DNA of 6,442 nucleotides, from positions 1-6,442 of the forward strand of contig CAZUCT010000342.1 in assembly GCA_964619285.1 (NCBI GenBank), given 5' to 3'. The first letter of the stretch is position 1. Every line of letters begins with the position of its first letter. Under the pieces are notes generated by a model. The model was not told the origin of the DNA and did no database searches. It saw nothing but the letters and a program-made list of their open reading frames with translations. The DNA comes from CALKCV01 sp964619285 (lineage in GTDB: Bacteria; Cyanobacteriota; Cyanobacteriia; Cyanobacteriales; Microcoleaceae). Made by a program: the position numbers and the translations under genes. Below, piece by piece: positions 1 to 4,541 of this stretch.

Positions 1-107
1 AACCAATCCCTGAAGCGATTACTACTAACCAATCCCTGAAGCGATTACTACTAACCAATCCCTGAAGCGATTACTACTAACCAATCCCTGAAGCGATTAC
101 TACTAAC
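1..107. repeat. 26-bp perfect tandem repeat (minisatellite), 4 units, open at left edge
   Basis: Four consecutive identical 26-bp units (1-26, 27-52, 53-78, 79-104) are followed by the first three bases (AAC) of a fifth. Each unit starts AACCAATCCCTGAAG and ends GATTACTACT. The array begins at the first base of the window, so more units may lie to the left. The unit contains TAA and TGA and its length is not a multiple of three, so every frame is closed and the array is not coding. It ends 12 bp before the preferred start of the exporter ATPase gene, so it occupies that gene's upstream region. Complete identity of the units points to recent expansion or homogenisation. Long tandem repeats between genes are common in filamentous cyanobacteria; no function can be assigned. 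Confidence 0.95.
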
Positions 108-119
108 AAATTGGTAATT

Positions 120-848
120 ATGTCATACAATAAAACTAACAAACCAGTCATTGTCGGTTTAGAAAATATCGCTAAAATTTATGTCATGGGCGATGTGGAA
201 GTTCGCGCCTTAAACGGCGTCAGTTTAACCATAGAAGAAGGCGAATATTGTTCGATTATGGGGGCATCCGGTTCGGGGAAATCTACCTGCATGAATATTA
301 TCGGTTGTTTGGATCGCCCCACCACTGGCAGTTATTATCTCGACGGTTTGGATGTGGCAAAAACTCCAGAAAAAGACTTAGCTAGAATTAGAAATATTAA
401 GATCGGATTTGTCTTCCAACAATTTCATTTATTACCTCAATTAAGTGCCCTTGATAATGTCATGTTGCCCATGGTTTATGCGGGGGTTTCGGGTAAGGAA
501 AGAAGGGAAAGATCCGCAGAAGCTTTAGAAAAGGTGGGGCTGGGAAATAGGATGAATAATAAACCCAATCAACTATCTGGGGGGCAACAACAAAGGGTAG
601 CGATCGCCCGGGCAATTGTTAACCGTCCGGTGTTATTATTAGCAGACGAACCAACGGGGGCATTAGACACTAAAACTACTCAAGAAGTCTTGGATATTTT
701 CACAGAATTAAACAGCAGCGGTATTACGGTGGTAATGGTAACTCACGAACCAGAAGTTGCCAAACAAACGAGGCGCATAGTTTGGTTTACTGACGGTAAA
801 GTTGTTAATTCTCATCTGACTCCAGAGGATTTACATAGCGCAGTTTAA
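120..848 (+). CDS. ABC exporter ATP-binding subunit, MacB/LolD/DevA type
   Basis: This is the cytoplasmic ATPase subunit of a MacB/LolD-class ABC transporter, 242 residues, the normal length for a stand-alone subunit. Counting from the ATG at 120, the motifs are complete: Walker A GASGSGKST (48-56), Q-loop FVFQQFHLL (97-105), signature LSGGQQQR (152-159), Walker B LLLADEP (172-178) with D-loop GALD, and switch histidine in VTHEP (about 209). In this family the ATPase dimer drives a MacB-like permease that works with an HlyD-type adaptor to export peptides, lipids or drugs; the heterocyst glycolipid exporter DevBCA is a cyanobacterial example. The permease and adaptor are not in the window and may lie to the left. 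The substrate cannot be told from the ATPase. A TTG at 111 would add three residues, but ATG at 120 is preferred; neither has a clear Shine-Dalgarno site. The upstream region is filled by the 26-bp repeat array. Confidence 0.92.
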   Translation: MSYNKTNKPVIVGLENIAKIYVMGDVEVRALNGVSLTIEEGEYCSIMGASGSGKSTCMNIIGCLDRPTTGSYYLDGLDVAKTPEKDLARIRNIKIGFVFQQFHLLPQLSALDNVMLPMVYAGVSGKERRERSAEALEKVGLGNRMNNKPNQLSGGQQQRVAIARAIVNRPVLLLADEPTGALDTKTTQEVLDIFTELNSSGITVVMVTHEPEVAKQTRRIVWFTDGKVVNSHLTPEDLHSAV

Positions 849-871
849 ATCTTCAATTTTTGGGAAGAAAA

Positions 872-895
872 AGAACGGGCCTCCCCGCCCGTTCT
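872..895. terminator. Hairpin terminator between convergent genes
   Basis: A perfect 9-bp stem (AGAACGGGC / GCCCGTTCT) encloses a 6-base loop, 24 nt after the exporter ATPase stop codon. On the plus strand no T-run follows it. On the minus strand the stem is followed at once by a run of T (TTTT then C), so it fits an intrinsic terminator best for leftward transcription coming from the PARIS-like operon. It may serve both directions. Confidence 0.65.
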
Positions 896-944
896 CCAGT
901 TATGGCCCTCTTAAAAAAAATTTCTCAGAAAAGAAGAAAAGCCC

Positions 945-973
945 TTGACAAAAGCAATTTTTTTGAATATAAT
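945..973 (+). promoter_or_regulatory. Consensus sigma70-type promoter inside repeat copy A
   Basis: TTGACA at 945-950 and TATAAT at 968-973 are separated by exactly 17 nt, the full bacterial consensus. A transcript would start near 980, run rightward through two hairpins, and enter the 3' end of the ariB-like gene as antisense RNA. Copy B keeps the -35 box and spacing but has TATGAT as -10. Activity is inferred from sequence only. Confidence 0.6.
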
Positions 974-979
974 TAGATT

Positions 980-1022
980 ATAAGGTGGCGTTCGCCCCTA
1001 CGCTTGATTTTTTAATCAAGTA
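980..1022 (+). other. Two adjacent hairpins downstream of the repeat promoter
   Basis: The first hairpin is formed by AGG(T)GGCG-TT-CGCCCCT. The second is a perfect 7-bp stem CTTGATT / AATCAAG with a TTTT loop. Both are kept in the second copy of the repeat. No clean T-run follows, so the pair does not look like a standard terminator; a short structured RNA made from the promoter at 945-973 is possible but unproven. Confidence 0.4.
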
Positions 1023-1035
1023 CGGTCAAAATAAG

Positions 1036-1081
1036 GTGGGACTGAAGTCCTGGGAAGCTACTAAGTCGGTTTCCAAGCTTC
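1036..1081. repeat. Small inverted-repeat sequence behind the ariB-like gene
   Basis: The space between repeat copy A and the ariB-like stop codon holds two short inverted repeats: GGACT-GA-AGTCC (1039-1050), and GAAGCT (1054-1059) with AGCTTC (1076-1081). From general familiarity, motifs built around GGACTGAAGTCC recur between cyanobacterial genes. It has no counterpart beside repeat copy B. It might help end leftward transcription of the operon, but no T-run follows it. Confidence 0.35.
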
Positions 1082-1085
1082 GTTT

Positions 1086-1937
1086 TTAAACTAGGTTTTG
1101 GAGTTCGATTAAATCGGGGTATTTGGTAATGTCTATACGCTGAGTTGCCCAAGAAAAAAAGTGTTTTTTGAAGGAAAATATGTGTAGCTTTTCGTTTTGC
1201 ATAGCTTTTTGTAAATCTTTTCCATGAAACCAGATCGTGTATTTTTCCTGGTTCCAAAAATCATCTGAATCGAATATTTGTTGATAGCGTTTGAGATGTT
1301 TATCGAACTCTACTTCGTTAATATTTGCCAGGGAGGCGCTGAAGTCATCAATTAATTTTTTCACTTCTTTAACGCAATCTTCTAAAACTAGCGAACTTGG
1401 TAAATCTCCGCTGCTTTTTTTCCTCCAAGTAGTATTAATTTCCTGCCAGCGATAGCCCGGTTTTAAGCGCGATAAAGCCCATCGAACTGCTTGATAATCG
1501 GCAATAATTTCCGCGCTTCTTTTAATCCAGTCGTTAATCTCATTAATACCAGGAGATTCGCCATATTTCCAGTTAGGGCCTTCGGCACTTTCACTCCAAT
1601 AAGTGTCAATTAAAGTAGCATCCAAAAGATAATTTTCAATACAGGCACGATAGCTTAAAAAAACTGGTTTATTTTCAAAGGGAGAAATTAACTGAGGAGT
1701 TGAGGGAGGTTCTTTATCAAAATCGCGATCGCGAAATGCCAAATATGATGGTTTTGTTTTTTCGCTATAGTTAGAAATATATCCTTGAATAAAAGCACCA
1801 AGACTAAATTTCCCCCCACTGGGAACTACTTTAGTATCTAAATTATTTGTAAGAACATTGAGAATTGCATAGTCATAACTGTCTGGCGTTCCTTCACAAA
1901 ACAGTAACTTTATTTTGCCAGGAGTAACGGTTGTCAC
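1086..1937 (-). CDS. DUF4435 / TOPRIM-like protein, AriB-like effector of a PARIS-type defence pair
   Basis: The 283-residue product has the pattern of the DUF4435 family, a TOPRIM-like fold: a strand ending in LLFCEG with the conserved acidic E15, VVPSGGK (37-43), the acidic cluster FRDRDFD (68-74), RACIENYLLD (97-106), and a late FHGKDLQKAM segment (237-246). In PARIS systems AriB is the toxic TOPRIM nuclease, held by the ATPase AriA and released when a phage anti-restriction protein is sensed; it then cleaves host tRNA. The same role is inferred here from domain pairing, not shown. The start is GTG at 1937. A strong GGAGGAG ribosome-binding site lies at 1944-1950, inside the last codons of the upstream ATPase gene, with 3 nt between its stop codon and this start, so the two are almost certainly one translationally coupled unit. 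An alternative is a different AAA/DUF4435 overcoming-lysogenisation-type pair. Confidence 0.8.
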   Translation of the reverse strand: MTTVTPGKIKLLFCEGTPDSYDYAILNVLTNNLDTKVVPSGGKFSLGAFIQGYISNYSEKTKPSYLAFRDRDFDKEPPSTPQLISPFENKPVFLSYRACIENYLLDATLIDTYWSESAEGPNWKYGESPGINEINDWIKRSAEIIADYQAVRWALSRLKPGYRWQEINTTWRKKSSGDLPSSLVLEDCVKEVKKLIDDFSASLANINEVEFDKHLKRYQQIFDSDDFWNQEKYTIWFHGKDLQKAMQNEKLHIFSFKKHFFSWATQRIDITKYPDLIELQNLV

Positions 1938-1940
1938 AGC

Positions 1941-3011
1941 TTACTCCTCCACCCTAATAACAGATTCATTATCGAGAATTTGAACTACTGAATCCGAATG
2001 AGTAGTAATAATAAATTGGTTATTATTTCCTAACTCATTTCTCATCATCGCCCTAATCATAGCTTGTTGCAGTGGTGGATGTAAATGCAGTTCTATTTCA
2101 TCTATTAAAATAACTGAATTGTGAATATTCCAGTTAGCAAAATCAAACAAAATCGGAAAAATTGCTCTTTCTCCGCCAGACATTTCTGAAATTTCATAAT
2201 GACGTTTACCGTCAAACAAATAAAACAAAAATTCATTCATCACATCGTCAATATTTTCTGGAGGTACGGAACCCAGAAAACTTCTTTCTGGAAAAATACT
2301 TTTATAAGACTTTTCCACTTCTGCAAATAAGTCTTTTTGTCCGGGGCGAAGCTGAGAATAATTTCCTTTAATTAAGTTGTCGTGGAATCGTTGATAACTA
2401 TCCAGACGGCGACGCAGTTTTTCTTCATCAAATTGAATATTTTTACCAGTTTCTTCCGCTGTCAAACTCGTAGAGGTTCGCTGTTCGGTGTACCAAAAAA
2501 CAGTACCAACCCGCTTAAATATCTCAAACCCTTCTGCATGGTAGCTTTTAATCTGACGCGCATATTCTCTACCTTTAAACTGGAACAACTCCGAAGCAGT
2601 TTTTCCTTTAACTTTTTCGCCTTTTAAGCTTAATAAAACTTGGGGAAAATCCGAGGGAGGATTCTCTAAATCTATCCCTATTTCTACACAATTTTGATAA
2701 AATTCTTGAGTCGCTTTTCCTTCGTTTTTAGAAAACTCCACATCAATTTCAATCTCAGAAGGAAGGGGCCAATTTTTGCTAGTTAATTCCCAATTTAATC
2801 CAGGCCAGTTTAACTCGGCAGCATTTTTTAAGCGCCCGGTAGCATCGCCTAAAGTAGCAGCGATAGCTTGCAAAATTGTTGATTTTCCCGAACCGTTTTT
2901 ACCCACTAATACGATTAGATTTTTAGCAAATCCTGTTTCTGGTTCGGTAAAATCTAATTTGCTATCTCTAAATTTTTTAAAATACTTTAAATTGATAGAT
3001 TTTACTTTCAT
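1941..3011 (-). CDS. ABC-type AAA ATPase, AriA-like sensor of a PARIS-type defence pair
   Basis: This is a 356-residue ATPase of the AAA_15/AAA_21 (RecF/OLD/SMC-like) group. Counting from the ATG at 3011: Walker A GKNGSGKST (37-45), a middle region without known motifs (about 60-270), ABC signature MSGGE (277-281), Walker B ILIDEIELHLHP (301-312) and TTHSD (336-340). All catalytic residues are present, so it should be active. In PARIS, AriA assembles into an ATP-dependent scaffold that holds AriB and recognises a phage trigger such as T7 Ocr; this is inferred here from the neighbouring DUF4435 gene. The protein seems shorter than the AriA proteins I know. An in-frame TTG at 3044 would add 11 residues, but ATG at 3011 has a GAGG ribosome-binding site 5 nt upstream (3017-3020) and begins with the usual MKVKSINLKYFKKF strand. 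Remains of an antitoxin gene lie just upstream. Confidence 0.82.
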   Translation of the reverse strand: MKVKSINLKYFKKFRDSKLDFTEPETGFAKNLIVLVGKNGSGKSTILQAIAATLGDATGRLKNAAELNWPGLNWELTSKNWPLPSEIEIDVEFSKNEGKATQEFYQNCVEIGIDLENPPSDFPQVLLSLKGEKVKGKTASELFQFKGREYARQIKSYHAEGFEIFKRVGTVFWYTEQRTSTSLTAEETGKNIQFDEEKLRRRLDSYQRFHDNLIKGNYSQLRPGQKDLFAEVEKSYKSIFPERSFLGSVPPENIDDVMNEFLFYLFDGKRHYEISEMSGGERAIFPILFDFANWNIHNSVILIDEIELHLHPPLQQAMIRAMMRNELGNNNQFIITTHSDSVVQILDNESVIRVEE

Positions 3012-3078
3012 TATTGCCTCTAAATTCGTTAATCGAGACTGCAATTAATATCGGATCGGAAATATCTAGCAGCAGTTG

Positions 3079-3129
3079 TTAGGCGTTCGAGACTTCGGGT
3101 AAGTTCAATTCTACTATTAAACTACTCAT
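3079..3129 (-). pseudogene. Broken 5' end of a UPF0175 antitoxin gene (duplicate of 4262 gene)
   Basis: Reading leftward from ATG at 3129, the frame gives MSSLIVELNLP, identical to the first 11 residues of the intact antitoxin that starts at 4262, then EVSNA and a stop. The DNA 3098-3135 is identical to 4231-4268 (38 bp). Beyond it the copy can be aligned further only with a 12-nt in-frame deletion (the KGLV codons) and a 1-nt deletion that shifts the frame. The rest of the antitoxin and the whole toxin are missing; the ariA-like gene follows about 70 bp further on. A MITE at 3136-3261 has also cut the start codon off from its ribosome-binding site. A 16-residue peptide could in principle be made, but nothing supports that. 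Confidence 0.85.
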
Positions 3130-3135
3130 CTGTTT

Positions 3136-3261
3136 GGGAGCATCTCATATTTGCAAAAATAGAAAAATTGTTCATCCCGCTTATTTATTGCTTTACCATT
3201 AACAATTGACAATTGAGAAAATCGTTAAATTCTTGGTTTTCTTCAAAATTGAGATGCACCC
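3136..3261. mobile_element. 126-bp MITE with imperfect 18-bp terminal inverted repeats and 8-bp target duplication
   Basis: The left end GGGAGCATCTCATATTTG and the inverted right end GGGTGCATCTCAATTTTG match at 15 of 18 positions. The octamer ATCTGTTT stands directly on both sides (3128-3135 and 3262-3269), the expected target-site duplication. If the element and one octamer are removed, the joined flanks (3098-3135 plus 3270-3276) equal 4231-4275 without a mismatch, so the intact antitoxin locus shows the unoccupied site. There is no transposase inside; it must have been moved in trans. GGG ends with an 8-bp duplication fit the ISMich2 group of the ISKra4 family, known in cyanobacteria, but that family assignment is from memory of its hallmarks. 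A weak leftward promoter (TTGTCA, 19 nt, TAAATA) inside could read toward the ariA-like gene. Confidence 0.9.
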
Positions 3262-3269
3262 ATCTGTTT

Positions 3270-3344
3270 TCCTTTTAATAGACGGCGACGAACATCTTTA
3301 ATATCTAGTTTATAGCAATTTACAACCAGAATAAAAAATCCATT
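3270..3344. other. Remnant leader between MITE and repeat copy B
   Basis: Positions 3270-3276 continue the duplicated antitoxin leader, including its AAGGA ribosome-binding site on the minus strand. From 3277 the sequence no longer matches the leader of the intact antitoxin gene. On the minus strand a frame of about 40 codons without stop (ending DVRRRLLKGKQ) runs up to the MITE. It has no ATG, and I see no recognisable protein, so it is left unassigned. Confidence 0.5.
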
Positions 3345-3475
3345 GGCCCTTTCAAAAAAAAATTTTCAGAAAAGAAGAAAAGCCCTTGACAAAAGCAATT
3401 TTTTTGAGTATGATTAATTTATAAGGAGGCGTTCGCCCCTACGCTTGATTTTTTAATCAAGTACGGTCCAAATAA
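3345..3475 (+). repeat. 131-bp dispersed repeat, copy B
   Basis: This is the second, directly oriented copy of the 904-1034 sequence, equal in length. Differences cluster in the first 21 bases, around the -10 box and in the last bases. The region from the first hairpin through the second is identical in both copies. It ends 20 bp before the stop codon of the toxin gene, with a HIP1 octamer (3482-3489) between them. The two direct copies enclose the PARIS-like genes; recombination between them would remove 2441 bp. Confidence 0.93.
3386..3414 (+). promoter_or_regulatory. Near-consensus promoter inside repeat copy B
   Basis: TTGACA (3386-3391) and TATGAT (3409-3414) are 17 nt apart. The promoter points rightward into the 3' end of the minus-strand toxin gene, the same antisense arrangement as copy A. 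The two conserved hairpins follow at about 3424-3461. Activity is inferred from the boxes only. Confidence 0.5.
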
Positions 3476-3495
3476 AGTCAAGCGATCGCTCTTTC

Positions 3496-3981
3496 CTAAT
3501 CCTCATCAGCTAACCTTTGAGCATGACGATACAACTGCTGGCTGATGCGAAATTCACAAGCAATAAGCTCGTCTAACAAAGGCGTTATCGAAGCAATCAA
3601 TCCGCTTTGTTTGGCAAGAATTAACGTTCCTACAGTACCTAAATGATTTAAACCAATTTCTCTGGCAAAACGCCTTCCTCTAGCTTCATCAATTAATAAC
3701 CAATCTGCTTGTAATTCCATAGCCAAAACAATAGCTTCGCTTTCCCCCAAATCTAAATTTTCTCTCAAGCGATCGACTGCCAGGCGATCGCTAATATTAA
3801 CTACTCGTATCCAGTGGGCATTTTCCACTTCCACTACTCCAGGACGCCCCGCCCCAAAACTTACTACTTCTGCTCTAACTGCTGTCGGCAAATATAATTC
3901 ATCGTACAATTCATAAAGTAGATAAAAATGACCTATCCTAGCTAAAGAAATTAAAGGGCCTGAATTGGAAACTACTATCAT
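3496..3981 (-). CDS. DUF3368 PIN-like toxin of a type II toxin-antitoxin pair
   Basis: The 161-residue product fits the DUF3368 family, PIN-like putative ribonucleases encoded beside UPF0175 antitoxins. It opens with VVSNSGPLISLARIG (3-17), the family's first strand, where N6 stands in the place of the first PIN aspartate; from memory this asparagine is frequent in DUF3368. Further conserved points are E38 in VRAEVV, LDLGESEAIVLA (76-87) with E80 and E82, LLIDEARGRRFA (95-106) with D98, and LGTVGTL (114-120). In such modules free toxin is thought to cleave RNA and stop growth until the antitoxin binds it. The start ATG overlaps the antitoxin stop by 4 bp (ATGA), a typical coupled arrangement, with a purine-rich stretch upstream. 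The gene is full length with no frame damage. Whether it is toxic is unknown. Confidence 0.85.
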   Translation of the reverse strand: MIVVSNSGPLISLARIGHFYLLYELYDELYLPTAVRAEVVSFGAGRPGVVEVENAHWIRVVNISDRLAVDRLRENLDLGESEAIVLAMELQADWLLIDEARGRRFAREIGLNHLGTVGTLILAKQSGLIASITPLLDELIACEFRISQQLYRHAQRLADED

Positions 3982-4262
3982 TTTTTCTTTTTCTTCACTA
4001 AACTTTGGGCGGCAGCAATTTGTTCGGCTAACTCCGCAGGAGATTCGGTAAAATAGGGAATATTATTTCTGCCTAATAACTCGATAAAATCCCATTTAGA
4101 TATTCCTAATAACTCTCCTCCTTTACCGCTAGAAATGCGCTCTTGTCTGAACAACTCTAAAACAGTTAGTTCCTTGATTTTGCTTTCGAGTTGCGACTCG
4201 GGAACGTCGAGGACTTCCACTAAGCCTTTTGGTAAGTTCAATTCTACTATTAAACTACTCAT
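3978..4262 (-). CDS. UPF0175 family antitoxin
   Basis: This small 94-residue protein is the first gene of the toxin-antitoxin operon. It matches the UPF0175 pattern: an N-terminal strand (MSSLIVELNLP), then a helical region LTVLELFRQERISSGKGGELLGISKWDFIELL read in parts as the predicted ribbon/helix DNA-binding fold (about 32-63), then NNIPYF (66-71) and an acidic-hydrophobic helix. It ends in five consecutive lysines (90-94), encoded by an A-rich run that also precedes the toxin start. In such systems the antitoxin neutralises the toxin and usually represses its own operon. The ATG at 4262 is supported by an AAGGA ribosome-binding site 6 nt upstream (4269-4273). Its first 45 bp of gene start and leader are duplicated near 3098-3276. 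No convincing promoter with both boxes was found; TAAAAT about 20 nt before the start codon is the best -10 candidate. Confidence 0.85.
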   Translation of the reverse strand: MSSLIVELNLPKGLVEVLDVPESQLESKIKELTVLELFRQERISSGKGGELLGISKWDFIELLGRNNIPYFTESPAELAEQIAAAQSLVKKKKK

Positions 4263-4312
4263 CTGTTTTCCTTTTTTATTTTAGAGAATACTATTTAAAA
4301 CAAAAATCCTTG

Positions 4313-4466
4313 TTTTGTCATTGCGAGGCGGTTAGAAAACAAGTTAAATTCTTTACCTCTTGCCTCTTGCCTCTTGCCTTTTGCCTTCTTCAGAGATTGC
4401 CACGGGGGGACATGACGATGAAACACCCAACTTAATTCTTACCCATCCCCCCTCGCAATGACAAAA
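4313..4466. mobile_element. 154-bp MITE-like element with 16-bp perfect terminal inverted repeats
   Basis: TTTTGTCATTGCGAGG (4313-4328) is the exact inverse complement of CCTCGCAATGACAAAA (4451-4466). Sequences with GTCATTGCGAG ends and an inner GAGATTGCC motif (here near 4394) are, from general knowledge, dispersed in many bacterial genomes as small non-autonomous or REP-like elements. It carries no gene and holds an STRR-type heptamer array. It sits between the divergent antitoxin and glcD genes. No clear target duplication was seen directly outside the repeats. Confidence 0.75.
4356..4390. repeat. Heptanucleotide tandem repeat (STRR type), 5 units
   Basis: Three exact CCTCTTG units (4356-4376) are followed by CCTTTTG and CCTTCTT. 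Seven-base tandem arrays of this kind are a known feature of filamentous cyanobacteria. It lies inside the inverted-repeat element at 4313-4466. Confidence 0.85.
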
Positions 4467-4478
4467 TAGAAGTCTTTT

Positions 4479-4509
4479 TTGCCTAAATTAGTCTATCATA
4501 GAATACAAT
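4479..4509 (+). promoter_or_regulatory. Tentative promoter for glcD
   Basis: TTGCCT (4479-4484) and TACAAT (4504-4509) are 19 nt apart, longer than ideal, and end 33 bp before the glcD start. They are the best pair of boxes in the short space between the inverted-repeat element and glcD. No operator is recognisable. Confidence 0.3.
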
Positions 4510-4541
4510 TAACATTAAATACCCACCTTTAACAAAAGACA

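Larger units (their letters stand above)
904..1034 (+). repeat. 131-bp dispersed repeat, copy A
   Basis: This stretch matches 3345-3475 over its whole 131 bp in the same orientation, with about 10 substitutions and no net length change (hand alignment, about 92% identity). It starts GGCCCT and ends GTACGGTCAAAATAA. Inside, in order, are an A-rich stretch, a sigma70-type promoter (945-973), a hairpin built on GGCGTTCGCC, and a second hairpin CTTGATT-TTTT-AATCAAG. It has no coding capacity and no obvious terminal inverted repeats, so it is not a typical MITE. Both copies lie just past the 3' end of a minus-strand operon (ariB-like here, the PIN-like toxin for copy B). Confidence 0.93.

Noticed and set aside
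1..107. CRISPR array or iteron origin
   Set aside because: The 26-bp units follow each other without spacers, and no replication gene or dyad typical of an origin is nearby.
1012..1257. Open frame of 81 codons on the minus strand at the 3' end of the ariB-like gene
   Set aside because: It lies in another frame of a well-supported gene and of repeat sequence, has no recognisable motif and no ribosome-binding site.
2776..3048. Open frame of 90 codons on the plus strand across the start of the ariA-like gene
   Set aside because: It is opposite the Walker A region of a convincing ATPase and shows no domain; the pattern is that of a shadow frame.
3277..3344. Stop-free minus-strand stretch ending DVRRRLLKGKQ
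   Set aside because: It has no start codon, begins close to repeat copy B and is cut by the MITE; too short to call a gene fragment.
904..3475. Composite transposon or IS pair around the PARIS-like genes
   Set aside because: The 131-bp copies have no transposase and no terminal inverted repeats, and no target duplication was seen outside them.
4229..4435. Open frame of 68 codons on the plus strand between antitoxin and glcD
   Set aside because: It crosses the inverted-repeat element and the heptamer array; its leucine/cysteine-rich stretch is only a reading of the repeat.
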